Assembly: GCA_003255065.1 (NCBI GenBank)
Contig: QAOA01000533.1
Location: forward strand, 413,149-477,148
Length of the DNA: 64,000 nucleotides
Direction: 5' to 3'
Source of the DNA: Cercis canadensis
Lineage: Eukaryota > Streptophyta > Magnoliopsida > Fabales > Fabaceae
The notes under the pieces: generated by a model
What the model was told of the DNA's origin: nothing
Databases searched by the model: none
What the model saw: the letters and a program-made list of their open reading frames with translations, nothing else
Position numbers and translations under genes: made by a program
Part shown: positions 38,499 to 52,986 of the stretch, in pieces
Numbering within the stretch: the first letter of the stretch is position 1
How the letters are laid out: each line of letters opens with the position of its first letter

Positions 38499-41400
38499 GA
38501 ACCATAAGCAAAATATCCGAGTTAGAAACAGGGATGAACCGAAAACGGGTCGCGGGGCAGATATAGTGACTTACCAGGAAACTGTCCAGCCCCAGATACA
38601 GTGAACCATAAGAAAAATATCCTAGTTAGAAAATGTTAGAAACAGGGATGAACCGAAAACGGGTGTCGGGGAATATATAATGACTCAGCAGGAAACTGTC
38701 CAGTCCCAATAAAGTGAACCATAAGAAAAATATCCGAGTTAGAAACAGTTAGAAACAGGGATGAACCGAAAACTGGTCCCGAGGCAGATATAGTGACTCA
38801 CCAGGAAACTGTCCAGCCCTGGTACAGTGAACCAAAAGAAAAATATCCGAGTTAGAAACATTTAGAAACAGAGATGAACCGAAACAGGGTCCCGGGGCAG
38901 ATATAGTGACCCGCCAGGAAACTGTCCAGCCCCAGATACAGTGAACCATAAGAAAAATATCCGAGTTAAAAACATGGATTAACTGAAAACGGGTCCCGGG
39001 GCAGATATAGTGACTAACCAAGAAACTGTCCAGCCCCGCATACAGTGAACCATAAGCAAAATATCCGAGTCAGAAACAGGGATGAACCGAAACAGGGCCC
39101 TGGGCCAGATATAGTGACTCACCAGGAAACTATCCAGCCCCAGTTACAGTGAACTAGAAGAAAAATATCCGAGTTAGAAACAGGGATGAACCGAAATAGC
39201 GTCCCGGGGCAAATATAGTGACTCACCAGGAAACTGTCTATCCCCAGATACAGTAAACCATAAGAAACATATCCGAGTTAGAAACAGATAGAAACAGGGA
39301 TGAACCGAAAACGGGTCCCGGGGCAGATATAGTGACTCACAAAAAATCTGTACAGTCCGAGATACAGTGAACTATAAGAAAAATGTCCGAGTTAGAAACA
39401 TTTAGAAACAAAATGAAACAAGGTCCCGGGGCAGATATAGTGATTCACCAGGAAACTGTCCAGCCCCAGATACAGTGAACCAAAAGAAAAATATCCGAGT
39501 TAGAAACAGGGATGAACCGAAACAGGGCCCTGGGCCAGATATAGTGACTCACCAGGAAACTATCCAGCCCCAGATACAGTGAACCAGAAGAAAAATATCC
39601 GAGTTAGAAACAGGGATGAACCGAAAAAGGGTCCCGGGGCAGATATAGTCACTCACCAGGAAACTGTCCAGCCCTAGATTCAGTGAACCAACAGAAAACT
39701 ATCCGAGTCAGAAACAGTTAGAAACAAGGATGAACCGAAAAAGGGTCCCGGGGCAGATATAATGACTTACCAGGAATCTGTCCAGTCCTAGATACAGTGA
39801 ATTATAAGAAAAATATCCGAGTTATAAACATTTAGAAACAGGGATGAACCGAAACAGGGTCCCGGGGCATATATAGTGACTCACCAGGAAACTGTCCAGC
39901 CCCAGATACAGTGAACCAAAATAAAAATATCCGAGTTAGAAACAGTTAGAAACAGGGATGAACCGAAAAGGGTCCCGGTGCAGATATAGTGACTCAACAG
40001 GAAACTGTCCAGGCCCAGGTACAATTAACCATAAGCAAAATATCCGAGTTAGGAACAGGGATGAACCGAAAACGGGTCCCGGGGCAGATATAGTGACTCA
40101 CCAGGAAACTGTCCAGCCCCAGATACAGTGAAACATAAGAAAAGTATCCGAGTCAGAAACAGGGATGAACCGAAAAAGGGTCCCGGGGCAGATGTAGTTA
40201 CTCACCAGGAAACTATGCAACCCCAGGTACAGTGAACCATAAGCAAAATATCCGAGTTGGAAATAGAGATGAACCGAAAACAGGTCCCGGGGCAGATATA
40301 GTGACTTACCAGGAAACTGTCCACCCCCAGATACAGTGAACCATAAGAAAAATATCCGAGTTAGAAAAAGTTAGAAACAGGGATGAACCGAAAACGGGTC
40401 CCGGGGCAAATATAGTGACTCACCAAGAAACTGTCCAGCCCCGGGTACAGTGAACCATAAGCAAAATATCCGAGTTAGAAACAGGGATGAACCGAAAACG
40501 GGTCCCGGGGCAGATATAGTGACTCACCAGGAAACTGTCCAGCCCAGGTACAGTGAACCATAAGCAAAATATCCGACTTAGAAAAAGGGATGAACCGAAA
40601 ATGGGTCCCGAGGCAGATATAATGACTCACCAGGAAACTATCCAGCCCCAGATACAGTGAACCATAAGAAAAATATCCGAGTTAGACACAGTTAGAAACA
40701 GGGATGAACCGAAAACGGCTCCCGGGGCTGATATAGTGACTCCCCAGGAAGCTGTCGAGTCTTAGATACAATGAATTTTAAGAAAAATATCCGAGTTAGA
40801 AACATTTAGAAACAAAGATGAACCGAAACAGGGTCCCGGGGCAGATATAGTGACCCACCAGGAAACTGTCCAACCCCAGATACTGTGGACCAAAAGAAAA
40901 ATATCCGAATTAGAAACAGTTAGAAACAGGAATGAACCGAAAAAGGGTCCCGGGGTAGATATAGTCACTCACCAAGAAACTGTCCAGCCCCAGATTCAGT
41001 AAACCATCAGAAAACTATCCGAGTCAGAAACAGTTAGAAACAGGGATGAACCGAAAATGGGTCCCGGGGAAGATATAGTGACTCCCCAGAAATATGTCCA
41101 GTCATAGATACAGTGAACCATAAGAAAAATATCCGGGTTAGAAACAGGGATGAACCGAAAAAGGGTCCCGAGGAAGATATAGTGACTCATCAGGAAACTG
41201 TCTAGTCCTCGATACAGTGAACCAGAAGAAAAATATCCTTGTTAGAAACAGGGATGAACCGAAACAAGGTCCCGGGGCAAATATAGTGACTCACCAAGAA
41301 ACTGTCCAGCCCCAGATACAGTGAACCATAAGAAAAATATCCGAGTTAGAAACAGGGATGAACCGAAAAAGGGTCCCGGGGCAGATATAGTGACTAACCA

Positions 41401-41900
41401 GGAAACTGTCCAGCCCTAGGTACAGTGAACCATAAGCAAAATATTCGAGTTAGAAACAGGGATGAACCGAAAACGGGTCCCGGGGCAGATATAGTGACTC
41501 AACAAGAAACTGTCCAGCCCCAGGTAAAGTGAACCATAAGCAAAATATCCGAGTTAGAAACAGGGATGAACCGAAAACGGGTCCCGAGGTAGATATAATG
41601 ACTCACCAGGAAACTATCCAGCCCTAGATACATTGAACCATATGAAAAATATCCAAGTTAGAAACAGGGATGAACCGAAAATGGGTCCCGGGGCAGATAT
41701 AGTGTGTCACCAGGAAACTGTCCAGTCCCAGATACAGGGAACCGTAAGAAAAATATCTGACTCAGATACATGGAGGAACCGAAACAGGGTCCTGGGCCAG
41801 ATATAGTGACTCACCAGGAAACTATCCAGCCCCAGAGAAAGTGATCCATAAGAAAAATATCCGAGTCAGAAACAGGGATGAACCGAAACAGGGCCATGGG
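38499..41900 (+). repeat. Satellite array, last part of domain I
   Basis: Mixed monomers, with the last clear examples of several domain I types: GTACAGTCCGAGATAC near 39.35 kb, GGGCCCTGGGCC near 39.09 and 39.52 kb, CCAACAG near 39.68 kb and TGTGTCACC near 41.70 kb. The stretch 38.75-39.45 kb closely matches 20.65-21.35 kb in the order of types and in private variants, so a block of at least 0.7 kb was duplicated over about 18 kb. No gene is seen. Confidence 0.92.
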
Positions 41901-44900
41901 CCAGATATAGTAACTCACCAGGAAACTATCCAGCCCCAGATACAATGAACCAGGATAAAAATATCCGAGTGAGAAACAGGGATGAACCGAAACAGGGTCA
42001 CGGGGCAGATATAGTGACTAACCAGGAAACTGTCCAGCCCCACATACAGTGAACCATAAGCAAAATATCCGAGTCAGAAACAGGGATGAACCGAAAATGG
42101 GTCCCGGGGAAGATATAGTGACTCACCAGGAATATGTCCAGTCCTAGATACAGTGAATTATAAGAAAAATAACCGAGTTAGAAACAGGGATGAACCAAAA
42201 AAGGGACCCGTGGCAGATATAGTGACTCAACAGGAAACTGTCCAGCCACAGGTACAGTTAACCATAAGCAAAATATCCGAGTTAGAAACATTGATGAACC
42301 GAAAACGGGTCCCGGGGCAAATATAGTGACTCAACAGGAAACTGTCCAGCCCCAAATTCAGTGAACCATCAGAAAACTATCCGAGTCAGAAACATTTAGA
42401 AACAAGGATGAACAGAAACAGGGTCCCGGGGCAGATATAGTGACCCACCAGGAAACTGTCCAGCCCCAGATACAGTGAACCAAAATAAAAATAACCGAGT
42501 TAGAAACAATTAGAAACAGGGATGAACCGAAAAGGGTCCCGATGCAGATATTGTGACTCAACAGGAAACTGTCCAGCCCCAGGTACAATTAACCATAAGC
42601 AAAATATCCGAGTTAGGAACAGGGATGAACCGAAAACGGGTCCCGGGGCAGATATAGTGACTCACCAGGAAACTGTCTAGTCCCAGATAAAGTGAAAAAT
42701 AAGAAAAATATCCGAGTCAGAATCAGGGATGAACCAAAAAAGGCTCCCGGGGCAGATATAGTGACTCACCAGGAAACTGTCCAGCCCCAGATACAGTGAA
42801 CCATAAGAAAAGTATCCGAGTCAGAAACAGGGATGAACCGAAAAAGGGTTCCGGGGCAGATGTAGTTACTCACCAGGAAAGTATGCAGCCCCAGGTACAG
42901 TGAACCTTAAGCAAAATATCCGAGTTAGAAACAGGGATGAACCGAAAACGGGTCCCGGGGCAGATATAGTGACTCACCAAGAAACTGTCCAGCCCCAGGT
43001 ACAGTGAACCATAAGCAAAATATCCGAGTTAGAAACAGGGATGAACCGAAAACGGGTCCCGAGGTAGATATAATGACTCACCAGGAAACTATCCAGCCCT
43101 AGATACAGTGAAGCATAAGAAAAATATCCGAGTTAGAAACAGGGATGAACCGAAAACTGTTCCCGGGGCAGATATAGTGACTCACCAGGAAACTGTCCAG
43201 TCCTAGATTCAGTGAACCATCAGAAAACTATCCGAGTCAGAATTAGGGATGAGCCGAAAAAGGGTCCCGGGGCAAATAAAGTGACTCACCAGGAAACTGT
43301 CCAGCCCCAGATACAGTGAACCATAAGAAAAGTATCCGAGTCAGAAACAGGGATGAACCGAAAAAGGGTCCCGGGGCAGATGTAGTGACTCACCAGGAAA
43401 CTGTCCAGCCTCAAGAACAGTGAACCATAAGCAAAATATCCAAGTTAGAAAAAGGGATGTACCGAAAACGGGTCCCGGGGCAGATATAGTGACTCACCAG
43501 GAAACTGTCCAGCCCTAAATACAGTGAACCAAAAGAAAAATATCCGAGTTAGAAACAGGGATGAACTGAAAACGGGTCCCGGGGCAGATATATTGACTCA
43601 CCAGGAAACTATCCAGTCCCAGATAAAGTGAACAATAAGAAAAATATCCGAGTCAGAAAGAGGGATGAACCGAAGAAGGGTCCCGGGGCAGATGCAGTGA
43701 CTCACCAGGAAACTATCCAGCCCCAGGTACAGTGAACCAAAAGAAAAATATCCGAGTTAGAAAGAGTTAGAAACAGGGATGAACCGAGAAAGAGTCCCGG
43801 GGCAGATATAGTCACTCACCAGGAAACTGTACTGCCCAGATTCAGTGAACCATCAGAAAGCTATCCGAGTCAGAAACAGTTAGAAACAGGGATGAACCGA
43901 AAACGGGTCCCGGTGCAGATATAGTGACTCACCAGGAATCTGTCCAGTCCTAGATACAGTGAATTATAAGAAAAATATCCGAGTTAGAAACATTTAGAAA
44001 CAGGGATGAACCGAAACAGGGTCCCGGGGCAGATATAGTGACCCACCAGGAAACTGTCCAGCCCCAGATACAGTGAACCAAAAGAAAAATATCCGAGTTA
44101 GAAACAGGGATGAACCGAAAAAGGGTCCCGGGGCAGATATAGTGACTCACCAGGAAACTGTCCAGCCCCAGATACAGTGAACCATAAGAAAAATATCCGA
44201 GTTAGAAACAGTGATGAACCGAAAACGGGTCCCGGGGCAGATATAGTGACTCACCAGGAAACTGTCCAGTCCCAGATAAAGTTAACCATAAGAAAAGTAC
44301 CCGAGTCAGAATTTGGGAGGAACCGACAAAGGGTCCCGGGGCAGATGTAGTGACTCACCAGGAAACTGTCCAGCCCTAGATACAGTGAACCATAAGAAAA
44401 ATATCTGACTTAGAAAAAGTTAGAAACAGGGATGAACCGAAAACGGGTCCCGGGGCAGATATAATGACTCACCAGGAAACTGTCCAGCCCCAGATACAAT
44501 GAACCATAAGAAAAATATCCGAGTTAGAAACAATTAGAAACAGGGATGAACCGAAAACGGGTCCCGGGACAGATATAGTGACTCACCAGGAATCTGTCTA
44601 GTCCTAGATACAGTGAATTATAAGAAAAATATCCGAGTTAGAAACATTTAGAAACAGGGATGAACCGAAACAGGGTCCCGGGGCAGATATAGTGATCCAC
44701 CAGGAAACTGTCCAGCCCCAGATACAGTGAACGATAAGAAAAATATCCGAGTTAGAAACAGGGATGAACCGAAAAAGGGTCTCGGGGTAGATATATTGAC
44801 TCACCAGGAAACTGTCCAGCCCCAGATACAGTGAACCATAAGAAAAATATCCGAGTTAGAAACAGGGATGAACCGAAACAGGGTCCCGGGGCAGATATAG

Positions 44901-47900
44901 TGATCCACTAGGAAACTGTCCAGCCCCAGATACAGTGAACCAAAAGAAAAATATCTGTTAGAAAAAGGAATGAACCGAAAAAGGGTCCCGGGACAGATAT
45001 AGTCACTCACCAGGAAACTGTACAGCCCAAGATTCAGTCAACCATAAGAAAACTATCCGAGTCAGAAACAGTTAGAAACAGGGATGAACCGAAAACGGGT
45101 CCCGGGGCAGATATAGTGACTCACCAGGAATCTGTCCAGTCCTAGATACAGTGAATTATAAGAAAAATATCCGAGTTAGAAACATTTAGAAAAAGGGATG
45201 AACCGAAACAGGGTCCCAGGGCAGATGTAGTGACCCACCAGGAAACTGACCAGCCCCAGATAGAGTGAACAAAAAGAAAAATATCCGAGTTAGAAATAGT
45301 TAGAAACAGGGATGAACCGAAAACGGGTCCTGTGCTAGATATAGTGACTCACCAGGAAACTGTCCAATCTCAGATAAAGTGAACCATAAGAAAAATATCG
45401 GAGTCAGAAAGAGGGATGAACAGAAAAAGTGTCCCGGGGCAGATGTAGTGACTCACCAGCAAACTGTCCAGCCCCAGGTAATGTGAACCATAAGAAAAAT
45501 ATCCGAGTTAGAAAAAGTTAGAAACAGGGATGAACCGAAAACGGGTCCCGGGCAAGATATAGTAACTCACCAGGAAACTGTCCAATCCCAGTTAAAGTTA
45601 ACCATAAGAAAACTACCCGAGTCTGAAACAGGGATAAACCGACAAAGGGCCCCGGGGCAGATGTAGTGACTCACCAGGAAACTGTCCAGCCCCAGATACA
45701 GTGAACTATAAGAAAAATATCCGAGTTAGAAAAAGTTAGAAACAGGGATGAACCGAAAACGGGTCTCGGGGCAGATATAATGACTCACGAGCAAACTGTC
45801 CAGCCCTAGATACAGTGAACTATAAGAAAAATATCCGAGTTAGAAACAGTTAGAAATAGGGATGAACCGAAAATGGGTCCCGGGACAGATATAGTGACTC
45901 ACCAGGAATCTGTCTAGTCCTAGATACAGTGAATTATAAGAAAAATATCCGAGTTAGAAACAGTTAGAAACATGGATGAAACGAAACAGGGTCCCGGGGC
46001 AGATATAGTGACCCACCAGGAAACTGTTCCGCCCCAGATACAGTGAACCAAAAGAAAAATATCCGAGTTAGAAACAGGGATGAACCGAAACAAGGATGAA
46101 CCGAAACAAGGTCCCGGGGCAGATATAGTGATCCACCAGGAAACTGTCCAGCCCCAGATACAGTGAACCAAAAGAAAAATATCTGAGTTAGAAACAGTTA
46201 GAAAAAGGAATGAACCGAAAAAGGGTCACGGGGCAGATATAGTCACTCACCAGGAAACTGTACGGCCCCAGATTCAGTCAACCATAAGAAAACTATCCGA
46301 GTCAGAAACAGTTAGAAACAGGGATGAACCGAAAACGGGTCCCGGGGCAGATATAGTGACTCACCAGGAATCTGTCCAGTCCTAGATAAAGTGAATTATA
46401 AGAAAAATATCCGAGTTAGAAACATTTAGAAAAAGGGATGAACCGAAACAGGGTCCCGGGGCATATATAGTGACCCACCAGGAAACTGTCCAGCCCCAGA
46501 TACAGTGAACAAAAAGAAAAATATCCGTGTTAGAAACAGGGATGAACCGAAAACGGGTCCCGGGCTAGATATAGTGACTCACCAGGAAACTGTCCAATCC
46601 CAGATAAAGTGAACCATAAGAAAAATATCGGAGTCAGAAACAGGGATGAACAGAGAAAGGGTCCCGGGGCAGATGTAGTGACTCACCAGCAAACTGTCCA
46701 GCCCCAGGTACAGTGAAGCATAAGCAAAATATTCAAGTTAGAAACAGGGATAAACCGAAAACGGGTCCCGGGGCAGATATAGTGACTCACCAGGAAACTG
46801 TCCAGCCCCAGATACAGTGAACCATAAGAAAAATATCCGAGTTAGAAACAGGGATGAACTGAAAACGGGTCCCGGGGAAGATATAGTGACTCACCAGGAA
46901 ACTGTCCAGTCCCAGATAAAGTGAACCATAAGAAAAATATCCGAGTCAGAAATAGGGAAGAATCGAAAAAGGGTCCTGGGGCACATGTATTGACTCACCA
47001 GGAAACTGTCCAGCCCCAGGTACAGTGAACCATAAGAAAAATATCCGAGTTAGAAATAAGTATGAACTGAAAACGGGTCCCGGGGAAGATATAGTGACTC
47101 ACCAGGAAACTGTCCAGCCCCAGATATAGTGAACCGTAAGAAAATTATCCGAGTTAGAAACAGTGAGAAATATGGATGAACCGAAAACAGGTCCCGGGGC
47201 AGATATAGTGACTCACCAGGAATCTGTCTAGTCCTAGATACAGTGAATTATAAGAAAAATATCCGAGTTAGAAACATTTAGAAACAGAGATGAACCGAAA
47301 CAGGGTCCCGGGGCAGATATAGTGACCCACCAGGAAACTGTCCAGCCCCAGATACAGTGGACCAAAAGAAAAATATCTGAGTTAGAAACAGTTAGAAACA
47401 GGGATGAACCGAAAACGGGTCCCGGGCTAGATATAGTGACTCACCAGGAAACTGTCCAATCACAGATAAAGTGAACCATAAGAAAAGTATCGGAGTCAGA
47501 AACAGGGATGAACAGAAAAAGGGTCCCGGGGCAGATGTAGTAACTCATCAGCAAACTGTCCAGCCCCAGGTACAGTTAAGCATAAGCAAAATATCCAAGT
47601 TAGAAACAGGGATAAACCGAAAACGGGTCCCGGGGCAGATATAGTGACTCACCAGGAAACTGTCCAGCCCCAGGTACAATGAACCATAAGAAAAATATCT
47701 GAGTTAGAAATAGTTAGAAACATGGATGAACCGAAAAAGCGTCCCGGGGCAGATATAGTGACTCAACAGGAAACTGTCCAGCCCCAGATACAGTGAACCA
47801 TAAGAAAAATATCCGAGTTCGAAACCGTTAGAAACAGGGATGAACCGAAAATGGGTCCCGGGGCAGATATAGTGACTCACCAGGAAACTGTCCAGTCCCA

Positions 47901-50900
47901 GATAAAGTGAACCATAAGAAAAATATCCGAGTCAGAAATTAGGAAGAACCGAAAAAGGGTTCTGGGGCACATGGAGTGACTCACCAGGAAACTGTCCAGC
48001 CCCAGGTACAGTGAACCATAAGCAAAATATCCGAGTTAGAAATAGGGATGAACCGAAAACGGGTCCCGGGGCAGATATAGTGACTCACCAGGAAACTGTC
48101 CAGCCCCAGATAAAGTGAACAATAAGAAAAATATCCGAGTTAGAAACAGTGAGAAACAGGGATGAACCGAAAACGGGTCCCGGGGAAGATATAGTGACTC
48201 ACCAGGAATCTGTCCAGTCCTAGATACAGTGAATTATAAGAAAAATATCCGAGTTAGAAACAGTTAGAAACAAGGATGAACCGAAAAAGGGTCCCGGGGC
48301 AGATATACTGACTCAACAAGAAACTGTCCAGCCCCAGGTACAGTTAACCATAAGCAAAATATCCGAGTTAGGAACAGGGATGAACCGAAAACGGGTCCCG
48401 GGGCAGATATAGTGACTCACCATGAAACTGTCCAGCCCCAGATTCAGTGAACCATCAGAAAACTATCCGAGTCAGAAAAAGTTAGAAACAGGGATGAACC
48501 GAAAACGGGTCCCGGGGCAGATATAGTGACTCACCGGGAAACTGTCCAGCCCCAGGTACAATGAACCATAAACAAAATATCCGAGTTAGAATCAGGGATG
48601 AACCGAAAACGGGTCCCGTGGCAGATATAGTGACTCACCAGGAAACTGTCCAGCTCCAGATCCAATGAACCATAAGAAAAATATCCGAGTTAGAAACAGG
48701 GATGAACCGAAAACGGGTCCCGGGGCAGATATAGTGACTCTCTCGGAATCTGTCTAGTCCTAGATACAGTGAATTATAAGAAAAATATCCGAGTTAGAAA
48801 CATTTAGAAACAAGGATGAACTGAAACAAGGTCCCGGCGCAGATATAGTGACCCACCAGGAAACTGTACAGCCTCAGATTCAGTGAACCATCAGAAAACT
48901 ATCTGAGTAAGAAATAGTTAGAAACAGGGATGAACCAAAAACGGATCCCGGGGCAGATATAGTGACTCACCAGGAATCTGTCCAGTCCTACATACAGTGA
49001 ATTATAAGAAAAATATCCGAGTTAGAAACATTTAGAAAAAGGGATGAACTGAAACAGGTTCCCGGGGCAGATATAGTGACCCCCCAGGAAACTGTCCAGC
49101 CCCAGATACAGTGAACCAAAAGAAAAATATCCGAGTTAGAAAAAGTTAGAAACAGGGATGAACCGAAAACGGGACTCGGGCTAGATATAGTGACTCACCA
49201 GGAAACTGTCCAATCCCAGATAAAGTGAACCATAAGAAAAGTATCCGAGTCAGAAACAGGGATGAACCGAAAAAGGGTCCCCGGGCAGATGTAGTGACTC
49301 ACCAGGAAACTGTCCAGCCCCAAGTACAGTGAACCATAAGCAAAATATCCAAGTTAGAAACAGGGATGTACCGAAAACAGGTCCCGGGGCATATATAGTG
49401 ACTCACCAGGAAACTGTCCAGCCCCAGATACAGTGAACAAAAAGAAAAATATCCGAGTTAGAAACAGTTAGAAACAGGGATGAACCGAAAACGGGTCCCG
49501 GGCTAGATATAGTGACTCACCAGGAAACTGTCCAATCCCAGATAAAGTGAACCATAAGAAAAATATCGGAGTCAGAAACAGGGATGAACAGAAAAAGGGT
49601 CCCGGGGCAGATGTTGTGACTCACCAGCAAACTGTCCAGCCCCAGGTACAGTGAAGCATAAGCAAAATATCCAAGTTAGAAACAGGGATAAACCGAAAAC
49701 GGGTCCCGGGGCAGATATAGTGACTCACCAGGAAACTGTCTAGCCCCAGATACAATGAACATTATGAAAAATGTTCGAGTTAGAAATAGTTAGAAACATG
49801 GATGAACCGAAAAAGGGTCCCGGGGCAGATATAGTGACCCAACAGGAAACTGTCCAGCCCCAGATACAGTGAACCATAAGAAAAATATCCGAGTTCGAAA
49901 CAGTTAGAAATAGGGATGAGCCGAAAATGGTTCCCGGGGAAGATATAGTGACTCACCAGGAAACTGTCCAGTCCCAGATAAAGTGAACCATAAGAAAAAT
50001 ATCCGAGTTAGAAATAGGAAAGAACCGAAAAAGGGTCCTGGGGCACATGTAGTGACTCACCAGGAAACTGTCCAGCCCCAGGTACAGTGAACCATAAGCA
50101 AAATATCCGAGTTAGAAATAGGGATGAACCGAAAACGGGTCCCGGGGCAGATATAGTGACTCACCAGGAAACTGTCCAGCCCCAGATACAGTGAACCATA
50201 AGAAAACTATCCGAGTTAGAAACAGTGAGAAACAGGGATGAACCGAAAACGGTTCCCGGGGCAGATATAGTGACTCAACAGGAATCTGTCTAGTCCTAGA
50301 TACAGTGAATTATAAGAAAAATATCTGAGTTAGAAACATTTAGAAACAGAGATGAACCGAAACAGGGTCCCGGGGCAGATATAGTGACCCACCAGGAAAC
50401 TGTCCAGCCCCAGATACAGTGCACCAAAAGAAAAATATCCGAGTTAGAAACAATTAGAAACAGGAATGAACCGAAAAAGGGTCCCGGGGTTGATATAGTC
50501 ACTCACCAGGAAACTGTTCAACCCCAGATTCAGTGAACCATCAGAAAATTATCTGAGTCAGAAAGAGTTAGAGACAGGGATGAACCGAAAACGGGTCCCG
50601 GGGCAGATATAGTGACTCACCAGGAATCTGTCTAGTCCTAGATTCAGTGAATTATAAGAAAAATATCCGAGTTAGAAATAGTTAGAAACAAGGATGAACC
50701 GAAAAAGGGTCCCGGGGCAGATATACTGACTCAACAGGAAACTGTCCAGCCACAGGTACAGTTAACCATAAGCAAAATATCCGAGTTAGGAACAGGGATG
50801 AACCGAAAATGGGTCCCGGGGCAGATATAGTGACTCAACAGGAAACTGTCCAACCCCAAATACAGTGAACCATAAGAAAAATATCTGAGTTCGAAACATT

Positions 50901-52986
50901 TAGAAACAGGGATGAACTGAAAATGGGTCCCGGGGCAGATATAATGACTCACCAGGAAGCTGTCCAGTCCCAGATAAAGTGAACCATAAGAAAAATATCC
51001 GAGTCAGAAATAGGGAAGAACCGAAAAAGGGTCCTGGGGCACATGTAGTGACTCAGCAGGAAACTGTCCAGCCTCAGGTACAGTGAACCATAAGCAAAAT
51101 ATCCGAGTTAGAAATAGGGATGAACCGAAAACGGGTCCCGGGGCAGATATAGTGACTCACCAGGAAACTGTCCAGCCCCAGATACAGTGAAGCATAAGAA
51201 AAATATCCGAGTTAGAAACAGTGAGAAACAGGGATGAACCGAAAACGGGTCCCGGTGCAGATATAGTGACTCACCAGGAATATGTCTAGTCCTAGATACA
51301 GTGAATTATAAGAAAAATATCCGAGTTAGAAACAGTTAGAAACAGGAATGAACCGAAAAAGGGTCCCGGGGTTGACATAGTCACTCACCAGGAAACTGTT
51401 CAGCCCCAGATTCAGTGAACCATCAGAAAATTATCTGAGTCAGAAACAGTTAGAAACAGGGATGAACCGAAAACGGGTCCCGGGGCAGATATAGTGACTC
51501 ACCAGGAATCTGTCTAGTCCTAGATACAGTGAATTATAAGAAAAATATCCGAGTTAGAAATAGTTAGAAACAAGGATGAACCGAAAAAGGGTCCCGGGGC
51601 AGATATAGTGACTCAACAGGAAACTGTCCAGCCACAGGTACAGTTAACCATAAGCAAAATATCCGAGTTAGGAACAGGGATGAACCGAAAACGGGTCCCG
51701 GGGCAGATATAGTGACTCAACAGGAATCTGTCTAGTCCTAGATTCAGTGAATTATAAGAAAAATATCCGAGTTAGAAATAGTTAGAAACAAGGATGAACC
51801 GAAAAAGGGTCCCGGGGTAGATATAGTGACTCAACAGGAAACTGTCCAGCCACAGGTACAGTTAACCATAAGCAAAATATCCGAGTTAGGAACAGGGATG
51901 AACCGAAAACCGGTCCCGGGGCAGATATAGTGACTCAACAGGAAACTGTCCAACCCCAAATACAGTGAACCATAAGAAAAATATCCGAGTTCGAAACATT
52001 TAGAAACAGGGATGAACTGAAAATGGGTCCCGGGGCAGATATAGTGACCCACCAGGAAACTGTCCAGCCCCAGATATAGTGAACCAAAAGAAAAATATCC
52101 GAGTTAGAAACAGGGATGAACCGAAAACGAGTCCCGGGCTAGATATAGTGACTCACCAGGAAACTGTCCAATCCCAGATAAAGTGAACCATAAGAAAAGT
52201 ATCCGAGTTAGAAACAGGGATGAACCGAAAAAGGGTCCCGGGGCAGATGTAGTGACTCACCAGGAAACTGTCCAGCCCCAAGTACAGTGAAACATAAGCA
52301 AAATATCCAAGTTAGAAACAGGGATGTACCGAAAACGGGTCCCGGGGCAGATATAGTGACTCACCAGGAAACTGTTCAGCCCCAGATACAGTGAACCATA
52401 AGAAAAATATCCGAGTTAGAAAAAGTTAGAAACAGGGATGAACTGAAAACGGGTCCCGGGGCAGATATAATGACTCACCAGGAAACTATCCAGCCCCAGA
52501 TACAGTGAACCATAAGAAAAATATCCGAGTTAAAAACAGGAATAAACCGAAAATGGGTCCCGGGGCAGATATAGTGACTTACCAGGAATCTGTCTAGTCC
52601 TAGATACAGTAAATTATAAGAAAAATATCATAGTTAGAAACATTTAGAAACAGGGATGAACCGAAACAGGGTGCCGGGGCAGATATAGTGACCCACCAGG
52701 AAACTGTCCAGCCCCAGATACAGTGAACCAAAAGAAAAATATCCGAGTTAGAAACAGTTAGAAACAGGGATGAACCGAAAAAGGGTCCCGGGGCAGATAT
52801 AGTGACTCACCAGGAAACTTTCCATCCCCAGATACAGTGAACCATAAGAAAAATATCCGAGTTAGAAATAGTTAGAAACAGGGATGAACCGAAAACGGGT
52901 CCCGGGGCAGATATAGTGACTCACCAGGAAACTGTCTAATCCTAGATACAGTGAATTATAAGAAAAATATTCGAGTTAGAAACATT
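41901..52986 (+). repeat. Satellite array, domain II
   Basis: From about 42 kb the types change. The CAGATTCAG type now continues as CCATCAG, and new types appear: GGGCTAGATATAG followed by GTCCAATC (near 45.33, 46.56, 47.43, 49.19, 49.50 and 52.14 kb), GGCACATGTAGTGACTC (near 46.98, 50.04 and 51.05 kb) and GAGTCAG preceded by ATCG. A 1,100-bp block is repeated: CACAGGTACAGTTAACC at 50751 recurs at 51851, with an extra copy 218 bp before the latter. An 18-bp in-monomer duplication lies near 46.09 kb. The array stops within a monomer at GTTAGAAACATT. Confidence 0.93.
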
